64,000 nucleotides of DNA from UBA1756 sp045130235 (GCA_045130235.1 JBGUPJ010000044.1:1-64000), one strand, 5' to 3'; positions 43,074-52,882 are shown, counted from the first letter of the stretch. The notes: generated from the sequence alone by a model not told the origin. Made by a program: numbers and translations.

Positions 43074-46000
43074 ATGAACAGCAGACGCATCTACGTCGAA
43101 AAGAAACCCCAGTTCCGTGTCGAGGCCGACAGCCTCAAGGCGGAGCTGAATGAAAACCTTTCCCTTAACATCCGTAACCTTAGACTTCTCAACGTCTATG
43201 ACCTCTTCGGCTTCAGCGACGAGCTGGTGGAACAGAGCCGCTACCGCGTGTTCGGCGAAATCGTTACCGACACCGTCACCGACAGGTGCGACCTCACCGG
43301 CAAGAAGTTCATCGCTGTGGAGTATATCCCCGGACAGTTCGACCAGCGGGCCTCTTCTGCTGTTGACTGCGTGCATCTGATCGACCCTGAGGCAGATATT
43401 CAGATTCGCAGTTCCCGTCTGCTGATTTTCGACGATGACACCACTGACCAGACACTGGCTCAGATCTCACATTACTATATCAACCCCGTGGAAAGCCGTG
43501 CCAAAGACCTCAACGTGCTGTCGCTGTCGGAACAGGCTGAGGTGAGCCCGATGGAAGACCTGACGGGTTTCACCCAGATGACGCCCGACCAGTATCAGGA
43601 GTTCTGCTCCTCGCATGGTCTGGCCATGAGCACCGACGACCTCGACGAGGTGGTGCGCTATTTCAAACGTCAGGGCCGCGACCCGTGGGAAACCGAGTTG
43701 CGCATCCTCGACACCTATTGGAGTGACCATTGCCGTCACACCACCTTTACTACAGAATTGAAAGAAATTTCCATCGACGACTCTTTTATCAAAGCCGATA
43801 TGGAGCAGTCGCTGGAGTTGTTATACAACATTCGTGCTGAGTTGAAACGCGAACAGAAAAGCCTCTGTCTGATGGAGTTAGCCACTATCGGAGCGCGTTT
43901 TCTGAGTGCGAATGGACTTTTGGATGATATGGAGCGCAGCGAGGAGAACAACGCTTGCAGCATCTTCGTGGATGTGGATGTGGACGGGCGCATGGAGAAG
44001 TGGCTGCTCCAGTTCAAGAACGAGACCCACAACCATCCCACCGAGATTGAGCCTTTCGGTGGTGCGGCCACCTGCTTGGGCGGTGCCATCCGCGACCCGC
44101 TCTCCGGCCGGTCGTACATCTATCAGGCTATGCGTGTAACCGGTGCCGGAGACATCTGCAAGCCTGTGTCGGAGACCATCCCGGGCAAACTTCCGCAGCG
44201 TGTAATCAGCCGCAAGGCTGCCGCCGGCTACTCCAGCTACGGCAATCAGATCGGTTTGGCTACCACCATGGTGCGCGAGATTTACGATGCTGGCTATACC
44301 GCCAAACGCATGGAGATTGGCGCGGTGGTGGGTGCCGTGAAGGCTGAGAATGTGCGCCGCGAGAGTCCGGCCCCCGGCGATGTGATCCTCCTCCTCGGAG
44401 GTCGCACGGGGCGCGACGGAGTGGGTGGTGCCACGGGTTCGTCCAAAAGCCATACCGAAACCTCCCTCGAGGTGTGCGGCAGTGAGGTGCAGAAAGGTAA
44501 CGCTCCCGAAGAGCGCAAACTACAGCGACTGTTTAGACATCCTGAGGTGACCAAACTGATAAAAAAATCCAATGACTTCGGAGCGGGAGGCGTTAGTGTC
44601 GCCATCGGGGAACTCGCTCCGGGTCTGGATATCTATATCGACAGGGTTCCTACCAAATACTCGGGACTTAACGTTACCGAGCTGTCCATCAGCGAGTCGC
44701 AAGAGAGAATGGCGGTGGTGGTCAGAGCAGAGGACCGTGCCGAATTTGAAGGCTATTGCCAGCGCGACAATGTGGAGGTGACCTATGTGGCCGATGTTAC
44801 CGACCGTGGCCGTATGCGTATCTTCAACGGCAGCAAGGCCGTTTGCGACCTTGAGCGCGAGTTCATCGACAGCGCCGGTGCCCGCCACTACTCCACCGTG
44901 AAGGTGGCTCCCGTGTCATCGGAGCATCCGTTCCACCGCACTCCCGCCGGTGCCGACCTGCCCGCCCGCATGTCCGCGCTGATGGGTTCCGCCAACGTGG
45001 CCTCCCAGAAGGGACTGGTGGAGATGTTCGACTCCACCATCGGCCGCTCCACCGTGCTGATGCCTTACGGCGGCAAGTACCAGGCTACCGAGACACAGGC
45101 ATCGGTGCAGAAGCTGCCTGTGGATGGCTATACCGACACGGCCAGCGTGATGGCTTTCGGCTACAATCCCGACATCGCACGCTGGAGTCCGTACCATAGT
45201 GCCGCCTACGCCGTTGTGGAGGCCTGCACCAAGGTGGTGGCCGCCGGCGGTGATTTCTCCAAAATGAGATTCTCTTACCAAGAATATTTCGAGAAGATGA
45301 CCAGCGACCCCTATCGCTGGGGTAAGCCGTTCTCCGCACTGCTCGGCGCTTTGAAGATGCAGGTGGCGCTCGGCCTCCCGTCCATCGGTGGTAAGGACTC
45401 GATGAGCGGCAGCTTCGAGAACCTGAACGTGCCGCCTACACTGGTGGCTTTCGGCATCACCACGGTGAATGCCAATACCGTCATCTCTCCTGAGTTCAAG
45501 AAGGCTGGACATTCTATCTATCTTATCCAGCATCGTCCGGCAGCCAACTGGATGCCCGACACCGACCAGCTGGTTAGGAATTGGAATTTTATTCGCCAAA
45601 ACATTGAAAACCATAAAATTGTATCCGCTTGGTCGGTGGGATTCGGCGGCGTAGCCGAAGGTTTGGTGAAGATGTCCATGGGTAATGGTTTAGGAGTGGA
45701 GGTGAAGATGGCTGAAGAAGAACTGTTTGCGTTGAATTACGGCTCGGTCATCGTGGAAACCGACGGCGTTTTGGACTTCCCGGATGCGGTGCTTCTGGGT
45801 AAGGTGACCGATGATGCAGTGGTGACCATCAACGGTGCGGCAATGAAGCTCGCGGCGTTGGAGAAGGCTTACGATGAGCGCTATGCGAAGATATATCCGG
45901 TGCGGGTGGCTCCGTTGTTTGATGAGAAGATGGCGAATGTGAAAGAGACTGCCCACGAGGTGTTGGCCCACTATCCCGGCGAAGTGCCTGCTGGCGGACC

Positions 46001-46760
46001 GGTGGTCTGTCTGCCGGTGTTCCCCGGTTCCAACTGCGACTACGACACCGCCAAGGCGTTCCGCAAGGCGGGTGCGCAGGTGCGGCCGTTCATCTTCCGC
46101 AACCTCACCGCACAAGATGTGCTGACCTCCATCAGCGAGTTGGAGAAGCGCATCGACGACTGTCAGATTCTGGCTTTCTGCGGCGGTTTCTCCTGCGGCG
46201 ACGAGCCCGACGGAAGTGGCAAGTTCATCGCATCGGTGATCGGCAACGAGAAGATTGCCGCCGCCATCGGCCGGCTCCAGGCACGCTGCGGCCTGATTCT
46301 CGGCATCTGCAACGGCTTCCAGGCCCTCGTCAAGAGCGGCTTGCTGCCGTACGGCAAGGTCGGTGCTGTCACGCCCGATTCGCCCACACTGTTCCGCAAC
46401 GACATCAACCGCCATATCTCCATGATGGCCGAGACTGAGGTGGTGGCAACACGTTCCCCGTGGCTCGCCTCCTTCAAGCCCGGCGATCGCCACACCATTG
46501 CGTTGAGCCACGGCGAAGGCAAGTTCGTGGTAGGGGAGGAGATGGCCCGCCAGCTGTTCGCCAACGGTCAGGTGGCCTTCCGCTACACCGACAACCCGAA
46601 CGGCTCGCATTACGACATCGAGGGTATCGTGAGCCCCGACGGACTCATCCTCGGCAAGATGGGACATAGTGAGCGTTTCGAGCAGAATCTCTTCAAGAAT
46701 ATTGATGGGAACCGCTGTCAGGCGATTTTTGACAACGCAGTAAAGTATTTTCAAAAATAG
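43074..46760 (+). CDS. purL: FGAM synthase PurL (large single-chain form)
   Basis: 1228 residues. Single-polypeptide PurL of the type found in gammaproteobacteria and Bacteroidota. N-terminal PurS-like domain, two AIRS-like halves with the ATP site (WSDHCRHTTFTTEL near 220; THNHPTEIEPFGGAATCLGG near 315), and a C-terminal class I glutaminase with nucleophile Cys in ILGICNGFQ (about 1080) and LSHGEGKF. Converts FGAR to FGAM with glutamine and ATP. The glutaminase looks intact. Confidence 0.96.
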   Translation: MNSRRIYVEKKPQFRVEADSLKAELNENLSLNIRNLRLLNVYDLFGFSDELVEQSRYRVFGEIVTDTVTDRCDLTGKKFIAVEYIPGQFDQRASSAVDCVHLIDPEADIQIRSSRLLIFDDDTTDQTLAQISHYYINPVESRAKDLNVLSLSEQAEVSPMEDLTGFTQMTPDQYQEFCSSHGLAMSTDDLDEVVRYFKRQGRDPWETELRILDTYWSDHCRHTTFTTELKEISIDDSFIKADMEQSLELLYNIRAELKREQKSLCLMELATIGARFLSANGLLDDMERSEENNACSIFVDVDVDGRMEKWLLQFKNETHNHPTEIEPFGGAATCLGGAIRDPLSGRSYIYQAMRVTGAGDICKPVSETIPGKLPQRVISRKAAAGYSSYGNQIGLATTMVREIYDAGYTAKRMEIGAVVGAVKAENVRRESPAPGDVILLLGGRTGRDGVGGATGSSKSHTETSLEVCGSEVQKGNAPEERKLQRLFRHPEVTKLIKKSNDFGAGGVSVAIGELAPGLDIYIDRVPTKYSGLNVTELSISESQERMAVVVRAEDRAEFEGYCQRDNVEVTYVADVTDRGRMRIFNGSKAVCDLEREFIDSAGARHYSTVKVAPVSSEHPFHRTPAGADLPARMSALMGSANVASQKGLVEMFDSTIGRSTVLMPYGGKYQATETQASVQKLPVDGYTDTASVMAFGYNPDIARWSPYHSAAYAVVEACTKVVAAGGDFSKMRFSYQEYFEKMTSDPYRWGKPFSALLGALKMQVALGLPSIGGKDSMSGSFENLNVPPTLVAFGITTVNANTVISPEFKKAGHSIYLIQHRPAANWMPDTDQLVRNWNFIRQNIENHKIVSAWSVGFGGVAEGLVKMSMGNGLGVEVKMAEEELFALNYGSVIVETDGVLDFPDAVLLGKVTDDAVVTINGAAMKLAALEKAYDERYAKIYPVRVAPLFDEKMANVKETAHEVLAHYPGEVPAGGPVVCLPVFPGSNCDYDTAKAFRKAGAQVRPFIFRNLTAQDVLTSISELEKRIDDCQILAFCGGFSCGDEPDGSGKFIASVIGNEKIAAAIGRLQARCGLILGICNGFQALVKSGLLPYGKVGAVTPDSPTLFRNDINRHISMMAETEVVATRSPWLASFKPGDRHTIALSHGEGKFVVGEEMARQLFANGQVAFRYTDNPNGSHYDIEGIVSPDGLILGKMGHSERFEQNLFKNIDGNRCQAIFDNAVKYFQK

Positions 46761-46793
46761 AACAATCAACATCATTACGAAAACATTATAATT

Positions 46794-48152
46794 ATGGGTT
46801 TACTTGGAATTTACAACGTACCGAACGTATCCACTGCACTTTATTATGGGATACACAATTTGCAGCACCGCGGGCAGGAAGGTGCGGGTATGGCAACTTT
46901 TGACGAGAATGGCAAATGCTTGCGCCATCGTGGCTTAGGCCTGGTGGACAGCATCTTTGACGCCCAGTCGATTCGTGAGCTGAAAGGCAACATCGGCATG
47001 GCCACCGTGCGTTATGCCAATATTGCCAACAGCGGTCTCGACACCGTGCAGCCGCTCTTCTTCCGCCACAGCACCGGCGATTTCGTTGTAGCCGGTGATG
47101 GCTGCCTCGTCAACAAACAGCCTATCATCGAGAGTTTGGAAGACCTCGGCAATGTGTTCCAGACAGGTCTCGACAGCGAGCTTTTCGCTCATCTGATTAA
47201 GAAAAGAAAAACCGAAGACCGTATTGAGAACATTATAAGCGCTTTGCGTGGATTGGAAGGCGGTTTCACCTTCTTGGTGATGACCAAAAATCGTCTCTAT
47301 GCTTGCCGCGACAAGAACGGTATTAAACCGTTGGTTTTAGGTAAGTTAGGTGATGGTTATGTGGTGAGCAGCGAGTCTTGCGCTTTCGAGATTATGGGTG
47401 CCAAGTTTGTGCGCGACATCGAACCGGGTGAGATTCTCTGTATCGACAACAAGGGTCTGCGTTCTAATTTCTATTCAGAAGAAAAACGCCACTGCATGTG
47501 CGGTATGGAGTTCATCTACTTGGCTCGTCCCGATAGTGACATCGACGGCTGCAACGTACACGCCTACCGTATGGAGTCAGGTCGTCGTCTGGCTCGTTTG
47601 TGGCCGGTGGAGGCCGACATCGTGGTCGGTGTTCCCGAATCGAGCTTGAGTGCCGCCATGGGTTACAGCGAAGAGAGCGGTATTCCTTACGAGATGGGTC
47701 TGGTGAAACACAAATATATGGGTCGTACCTTTATCCAGCCGGAGCAGCAGCTCCGTGAGATGGGCGTGAAGCTGAAACTGAGCCCTGTCCACTCGATCCT
47801 GAAAGGCAAGAGAGTGGTTCTCGTGGATGACTCCATCGTGCGTGGTACTACTTCGTTGAAGATTGTGAAACTGTTGCGTGAGGCTGGCGCTACCGAGGTG
47901 CATGTGCGTATCGCCAGCCCGATGATGAAATACCCCTGTTACTACGGCGTTGACACCTCCACTCCGGAAGAGCTGCTCTGCTCGAACCGCACGTTGGAGG
48001 AGGCTTGCAAGATGCTCGGCGCTGACTCGCTCGGCTATATGACTCCGGAAGCCTCTCGCGAATCGACCTTCGGCTGTGCTGAGCTGTGTCTGGCCTGCTT
48101 CACAGGTGAGTATCCGTCGGGTGACATCAAGTGCGGAAAGTGTAATTTTTAG
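46794..48152 (+). CDS. purF: PurF (amidophosphoribosyltransferase) lacking the glutaminase nucleophile
   Basis: 452 residues, close to Bacillus-type PurF. The phosphoribosyl part looks active: PRPP loop VVLVDDSIVRGTT (341-353), and Fe-S ligand Cys positions 236, 382, 432 and 435 are all kept. The glutaminase part is altered. The chain begins MGLLGIY where functional enzymes have C-G-x-x-G-I, so the nucleophile Cys is absent; the usual HNGN is GDGC (101-104); RYAT/RYST is RYAN. GLDSE, with Asp127, and QHRGQEGAGM remain. In-frame codons upstream reach a stop (TAG) without encoding Cys. It would need free ammonia, or is a partner or regulator. The family call is firm; activity is uncertain. Confidence 0.92.
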   Translation: MGLLGIYNVPNVSTALYYGIHNLQHRGQEGAGMATFDENGKCLRHRGLGLVDSIFDAQSIRELKGNIGMATVRYANIANSGLDTVQPLFFRHSTGDFVVAGDGCLVNKQPIIESLEDLGNVFQTGLDSELFAHLIKKRKTEDRIENIISALRGLEGGFTFLVMTKNRLYACRDKNGIKPLVLGKLGDGYVVSSESCAFEIMGAKFVRDIEPGEILCIDNKGLRSNFYSEEKRHCMCGMEFIYLARPDSDIDGCNVHAYRMESGRRLARLWPVEADIVVGVPESSLSAAMGYSEESGIPYEMGLVKHKYMGRTFIQPEQQLREMGVKLKLSPVHSILKGKRVVLVDDSIVRGTTSLKIVKLLREAGATEVHVRIASPMMKYPCYYGVDTSTPEELLCSNRTLEEACKMLGADSLGYMTPEASRESTFGCAELCLACFTGEYPSGDIKCGKCNF

Positions 48153-48173
48153 AAATTTTAATAAAGAATAATT

Positions 48174-49223
48174 ATGGCAAAATCTTACGAAAAAGCGGGA
48201 GTAAATCTGGAGGCTGGCTACGAGGTGGTCCGCCGCATCAAACAGCATGTGTCGTCAACCGAGCGCAAAGGGTCGATGGGCAACATCGGTTCTTTTGGCG
48301 GGATGTTCGACCTGAGTTGTCTGAACATCAAGGAGCCGGTGCTGGTGAGCGGCACCGACGGTGTGGGCACCAAGCTGAAGATTGCTTTTGCGATGGACAA
48401 GCACGACACCATCGGTATTGATGCCGTGGCCATGTGTGTGAACGACGTGCTGGCACAGGGTGCCGAGCCGCTGATCTTCCTCGACTATGTGGCGTTGGGG
48501 CATAATGTGCCGGAGAAGGTGGAGGCGATTGTGGCTGGTGTGGCCGACGGATGCCGTCAGGCTGGTTGTGCCCTTATCGGTGGCGAGACCGCCGAGATGC
48601 CGGGCATGTACTCCGACGACGAGTACGACATCGCCGGTTTCACCACGGGCGTGGTGGAGAAGTCGAAGCTGATCGACGGCAGCCGCGTGTCGGTAGGGGA
48701 CGTGCTGGTGGGCATTGCCTCATCGGGCGTGCATTCCAACGGCTTCAGTCTGGTTCGTAAGATAGTGGAACGCAAGGGATTCGGTTATCGTCAGCGCGTG
48801 GGCGACTGCGACGAAGAGTTCGAGGCCGCCTACGGCGATGCCACCCTCGGCGAGGTGCTGCTGACCCCCACCCGTATCTATGTGAAACCCGTGCTGGATG
48901 TGATTCACCAGTGCGACGTGCATGGCGTGTGTCATGTCACAGGCGGTGGTTTCGACGAGAACATCCCGCGTGCGCTGCGCGAGGGACAGGGTTTGGAGAT
49001 TCAGGAGGGCAGCTGGGAGATCCTGCCGGTGTTCCGCATGTTGGAAAAGTGGGGCAAGGTGCCGCACCGCGAGATGTTCAACATCTTCAACATGGGTATC
49101 GGCATGGTGGTCATCCTATCGGCTGCGGAAGCCGAGAAGGCCATCGCCATCCTGCAGCAGCACGGCGAAAAGGCCTCCATCATCGGCAAGGTGACGGGCG
49201 AGCCGGGAGTGAAGATTGTGTAG
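48174..49223 (+). CDS. purM: AIR synthetase PurM
   Basis: 349 residues. Cyclises FGAM to AIR with ATP. YEKAGVNLEAGYEVV at the N-terminus, VSGTDGVGTKLKIAF and GGETAEMPGMY are the family signatures; GITxG-type C-terminal domain with CHVTGGGFDENIPR. Follows purF by 21 bases. Normal length. Confidence 0.96.
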   Translation: MAKSYEKAGVNLEAGYEVVRRIKQHVSSTERKGSMGNIGSFGGMFDLSCLNIKEPVLVSGTDGVGTKLKIAFAMDKHDTIGIDAVAMCVNDVLAQGAEPLIFLDYVALGHNVPEKVEAIVAGVADGCRQAGCALIGGETAEMPGMYSDDEYDIAGFTTGVVEKSKLIDGSRVSVGDVLVGIASSGVHSNGFSLVRKIVERKGFGYRQRVGDCDEEFEAAYGDATLGEVLLTPTRIYVKPVLDVIHQCDVHGVCHVTGGGFDENIPRALREGQGLEIQEGSWEILPVFRMLEKWGKVPHREMFNIFNMGIGMVVILSAAEAEKAIAILQQHGEKASIIGKVTGEPGVKIV

Positions 49224-49225
49224 GT

Positions 49226-49256
49226 TTGTTTCTCTCGTAATTATTCCTTATATTTG
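49226..49256 (+). promoter_or_regulatory. Promoter of purN
   Basis: TTG (49226-49228), 20 bases, then TATATTTG (49249-49256), 60 bases before the purN ATG. The second half of the cluster can thus be transcribed separately. Confidence 0.6.
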
Positions 49257-49315
49257 CACCCTCTATTTGGAAAGAAATTTATACTGAAAACAAACGGTTT
49301 ATCACATTTTTATAA

Positions 49316-49888
49316 ATGAACAATAAAAAGAAAATCGCCATTTTTGCCAGTGGGTCGGGAACCAACTTCGAGGCGTTGGCGCAGGCTTGTGCCGACGGAC
49401 GTCTGGATGCTGAGGTGGTGCTGATGGTGTGCGATAAGCCCGGCGCAAAGGTCATCGAACGTGCCGAGCGTTTCGGCGTGGAGAGCTTCGTCTTCTCCCC
49501 GAAATCGTACCCGTCGAAAGCCGACTTTGAGCAGGAGATTGTGCAGATGCTGCGCGACCGACAGGTGGACCTCATCTGCCTCGCCGGATATATGCGCATT
49601 GTGGGCAGCACCCTCCTGAACGCCTTCGCAGGCCGCATCGTCAACATCCATCCATCTCTGCTGCCCTCCTTCAAGGGTGCACACGCCGTGGAGGATGCCG
49701 TGGCCTACGGAGTGAAAGTGTTCGGCATCACCATCCATTTCGTGGACGAAACCCTTGATGGCGGCAAGATCATCGCCCAGCGCGCCTTCCCCTACGACGG
49801 CAACGACCCCGATGAAGTGCACCGCATCGGTCAGAAAATCGAACATGAGCTGTATGTGGAGACCGTTTGTAAACTACTTGATTATTAA
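49316..49888 (+). CDS. purN: GAR transformylase PurN
   Basis: 190 residues. Transfers formyl from 10-formyl-THF to GAR. ASGSGTNFEAL at the N-terminus, catalytic Asn and His in NIHPSLLPSFKG (about 105-116), Asp in VDETLDGG (about 142). The folate cofactor could come from the FolD encoded downstream. Its last codons run into an AT-rich repeat tract. Confidence 0.95.
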   Translation: MNNKKKIAIFASGSGTNFEALAQACADGRLDAEVVLMVCDKPGAKVIERAERFGVESFVFSPKSYPSKADFEQEIVQMLRDRQVDLICLAGYMRIVGSTLLNAFAGRIVNIHPSLLPSFKGAHAVEDAVAYGVKVFGITIHFVDETLDGGKIIAQRAFPYDGNDPDEVHRIGQKIEHELYVETVCKLLDY

Positions 49889-50014
49889 ATTATTAAACTA
49901 TTAAATTATTAATTATTAAGCTATTAAACCATTAAATAATATTATCTCGCTTCATATTTTCATATCTTCATAACTTCATAATTTAATAATTTCATAACTT
50001 CATAATTTCATAAA
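49881..50014. repeat. Two AT-rich short-repeat tracts before purH
   Basis: 49881-49940 is made of ATTAAA(C/T)-like units repeated about eight times. 49951-50014 is made of TTCATAA(C/T)-like units, including a near-duplicate block CATAACTTCATAATTT. No promoter or ORF is visible. The purN 3' end lies inside the first tract. Confidence 0.75.
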
Positions 50015-50023
50015 TAAATCAGA

Positions 50024-51553
50024 ATGAGAGCATTAGTAAGCGTTAGCGACAAAACTGGATTGGTACCTTTTGTGAAGGCCCTGCAAGAGATGGGCTGGGA
50101 AATCATCTCCACGGGAGGCACAAGCCGTCTTCTTCAAGAAAATAATATCAAAACCATCGGCATCAGCGAGGTGACCGGATTCCCGGAGATTCTCGACGGC
50201 CGTGTGAAGACCCTCCATCCCAACGTGCATGGTGGCATCCTCGCCCGTCGCGATGTGCCCGAGCATGTCCAGACTATCCGCGAACACGCCATCACCCCCA
50301 TTGATCTCGTCTGTGTGAACCTTTATCCTTTCCGCCAGACCATTGCCAAAGAGGGTGTTACGCTGGAAGAGGCTATCGAGAACATCGACATCGGAGGTCC
50401 CTCCATGGTGCGCAGCGCCGCCAAGAACTGGCGCGACGTGACCATCGTGTGCGACCCCGCCGACTACGAAACGGTGATCGCTGAGATTCGCGAGCATGGC
50501 AATACCACGCAGGAGACACGCCTCAAACTGTCGGCCAAGGCCTACACCCATACCGCCGAGTACGACAGCTGCATCGCTACCTACATGCGCAAACAGGCCA
50601 GTCTTCCCGAGAAACTTTTCTTGGAGTACGATCTGAAACAGAGCCTCCGCTATGGCGAGAACCCGCATCAGTCGGCCAACTTCTATGCTGCCTCCGAACC
50701 CGTTCCATTTTCCCTCGCTTTTGGTAAGCAATTGCAAGGTAAAGAATTATCATACAATAATATACAGGATGCCAACGCAGCCCTGAATGTGGTTCGTGAC
50801 TTCGACGAGCCCTTCTGCGTGGCGCTGAAGCACATGAACCCGTGTGGTGCCGCCGTAGGCAAAACCATTGAGGAAGCTTGGCAGGCTGCTTATGAAGCCG
50901 ACAAGGTAAGCATCTATGGCGGTATTGTGGCCGTCAACCGTCCGCTTACGAAAGAGGTTGCCCTCGGCATGAAACCTATCTTCTTGGAGATCGTCATTGC
51001 CCCGTCGTTCACTCCCGAGGCCATGGAGATTCTTTCCACTAAGAAAAACCTCCGTGTGATGGAGGTGGATATGACCAAGACGGACAAACCCGTAATGCAG
51101 TATGTGGGCGTGAACGGCGGCTTGCTGGCCCAGCATCTCGACACCCAGATGGAGACGCTGACGGCAGATATGTGCGTCACGAAGGTGAAGCCCACCGAGG
51201 CGCAAATGAAAGATATGGCCTTCGGCTGGAGAATCGTGAAGCATGTGAAGTCGAACGCCATTGCTGTGGTACGCAGCAACCATACTGTCGGTATCGGTGC
51301 TGGACAGACCAACCGTGTGGGTTCGGCCGAGATCGCCCTCCGTCAGGCACAGGAGGCGGGTTATACCACCGGACTGGTGCTGGCTTCCGACGGCTTCCTG
51401 CCTTTCGACGACACGGTGGTGCTGGCTTCCCGCTACGGTGTGACCGCCATCGTGCAACCTGGCGGCAGCATCCGCGACGAAGATGCCATCAAGAAAGCCG
51501 ATGAGCTGGGTATCACCATGCTCTTCACCGGCGTCCGCCACTTCAAACACTAA
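50024..51553 (+). CDS. purH: AICAR transformylase/IMP cyclohydrolase PurH
   Basis: 509 residues. N-terminal IMP cyclohydrolase (LVSVSDKTGLVPF, STGGTSRLL, GRVKTLHPNVHGG) and C-terminal AICAR transformylase (ENPHQSANFY, KHMNPCGAAVG, RSNHTVGIGAGQ). Performs the last two steps to IMP with 10-formyl-THF. Normal length for the phylum. Confidence 0.96.
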   Translation: MRALVSVSDKTGLVPFVKALQEMGWEIISTGGTSRLLQENNIKTIGISEVTGFPEILDGRVKTLHPNVHGGILARRDVPEHVQTIREHAITPIDLVCVNLYPFRQTIAKEGVTLEEAIENIDIGGPSMVRSAAKNWRDVTIVCDPADYETVIAEIREHGNTTQETRLKLSAKAYTHTAEYDSCIATYMRKQASLPEKLFLEYDLKQSLRYGENPHQSANFYAASEPVPFSLAFGKQLQGKELSYNNIQDANAALNVVRDFDEPFCVALKHMNPCGAAVGKTIEEAWQAAYEADKVSIYGGIVAVNRPLTKEVALGMKPIFLEIVIAPSFTPEAMEILSTKKNLRVMEVDMTKTDKPVMQYVGVNGGLLAQHLDTQMETLTADMCVTKVKPTEAQMKDMAFGWRIVKHVKSNAIAVVRSNHTVGIGAGQTNRVGSAEIALRQAQEAGYTTGLVLASDGFLPFDDTVVLASRYGVTAIVQPGGSIRDEDAIKKADELGITMLFTGVRHFKH

Positions 51554-51587
51554 CCCAACTTTCCATTCTCTCATTATCAAATCAAAA

Positions 51588-51618
51588 ACTTTTAACTTTT
51601 AACTCTTAACTTTTAACT
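51588..51618. repeat. Short TTTTAACT repeat before purD
   Basis: Four imperfect copies of CTTTTAA/CTCTTAA units run up to the purD ATG at 51620. No ribosome site of the SD type. Confidence 0.6.
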
Positions 51619-51619
51619 C

Positions 51620-52882
51620 ATGAATAAAGTACTAGTCATCGGAGGCGGAGGCCGCGAACATGCCATTGCAGATGCGCTGCATCGTTCGCCGCAGGTAGGT
51701 CAGATTTTCTGTGCTCCCGGCAATGCGGGAACTGCCGCCATCGCTACCAACACCGGGTTGAAAGATACCGATGTGGAGGGCCTGTTGCTTTTCGCTAAGG
51801 AGAACCAGATCGACCTGACGGTGGTGGGTCCCGAGGCGGCTCTGGCGGTGGGCATTGTGGATGCTTTCCGTGCCGCTGGATTGGCGATTTTCGGTCATAC
51901 GAAGTCGGCCACCCGTATCGAGAGCAGCAAGGAGTTCGCCAAGGAACTGATGATGAAATACGATATCCCGACCGCTGGTTACCGCAGCTTTACCGACTAT
52001 GCGGAGGCTTTGGCATACGTGCAGGGGAGACCCTTCCCAGCGGTGCTCAAATACGATGGGCTCGCTGCCGGCAAGGGCGTGGCGATTGCGGAAAATCTGG
52101 AGGAGGCCAAGGCCGCCCTCAAGGATATGCTCACCGACTCGCACTTCGGCGATGGCAAGGTGGTGGTGGAAGACTTCCTCACCGGTCCCGAGTTCTCGTT
52201 CATGTGCTTTGTGGATGGCGAGAAGGTGTATCCGATGCCGCTTTCGCAGGACCACAAGCGCGCCTTTGATGGCGACAAGGGACCCAATACGGGCGGCATG
52301 GGTGCCTACACGGGACTGCCGTTCATCACCGATGAGGACAGAACATTTGCCTTGGAGCATATTCTGAAACCTACGGCTGCAGCCATGTGCGCAGAGGGCT
52401 GTCCGCTGTCGGGCGTGCTGTATGCCGGACTGATGAAAACCCCGCAGGGAATCAAGGTGATCGAGTTCAACGCCCGTTTCGGTGATCCTGAAACCGAGGT
52501 GGTGCTGCCGCTGATTGAAAGCGACATCTTCGACATCTTCGCTGCGGTGGCGCTTCAGTGCGAACCGAAACAACAGCTGCGCTGGTCAAACAAGGTGACG
52601 ATGGGCGTGGTGCTGGCCTCAAAAGGCTATCCGGGCTCATACGACAAGGGGTTTGTTATCGAGGGTGTTGATACGGTGCAGGCCCGCATCTACCACATGG
52701 GGACCAAGATGGACAATGGCGTTCTTAAAACTGCCGGTGGCCGTGTGATGATGGTGGTGGCCGAAGGCGACGACATCCCCACCTTGAAACAGAAAGTCTA
52801 TTCCGAAGTTGCTAAAATTCACTGCGACAACCTCTTCTATCGTAACGACATCGCCCACTGGGCGTTTGAAATTGAAAATTGA
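51620..52882 (+). CDS. purD: GAR synthetase PurD
   Basis: 420 residues. ATP-grasp enzyme that ligates glycine to phosphoribosylamine, the product of PurF. VIGGGGREHAIA at the N-terminus, ATP-grasp loop LKYDGLAAGKGV (about 142-153), FNARFGDPETEVVLP (about 282). Because phosphoribosylamine is unstable, tight coupling with PurF matters. The last codons (FEIEN) are made by a repeat tract that continues beyond the stop. Confidence 0.96.
   Translation: MNKVLVIGGGGREHAIADALHRSPQVGQIFCAPGNAGTAAIATNTGLKDTDVEGLLLFAKENQIDLTVVGPEAALAVGIVDAFRAAGLAIFGHTKSATRIESSKEFAKELMMKYDIPTAGYRSFTDYAEALAYVQGRPFPAVLKYDGLAAGKGVAIAENLEEAKAALKDMLTDSHFGDGKVVVEDFLTGPEFSFMCFVDGEKVYPMPLSQDHKRAFDGDKGPNTGGMGAYTGLPFITDEDRTFALEHILKPTAAAMCAEGCPLSGVLYAGLMKTPQGIKVIEFNARFGDPETEVVLPLIESDIFDIFAAVALQCEPKQQLRWSNKVTMGVVLASKGYPGSYDKGFVIEGVDTVQARIYHMGTKMDNGVLKTAGGRVMMVVAEGDDIPTLKQKVYSEVAKIHCDNLFYRNDIAHWAFEIEN

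Noticed and set aside
45690..46775. A 361-codon minus-strand frame
   Set aside because: Antisense to the purL C-terminal glutaminase, whose motifs are intact; no signal of its own.
46761..46793. A hidden upstream start giving PurF an N-terminal cysteine
   Set aside because: The in-frame codons upstream read through to the TAG that ends purL without any Cys codon.
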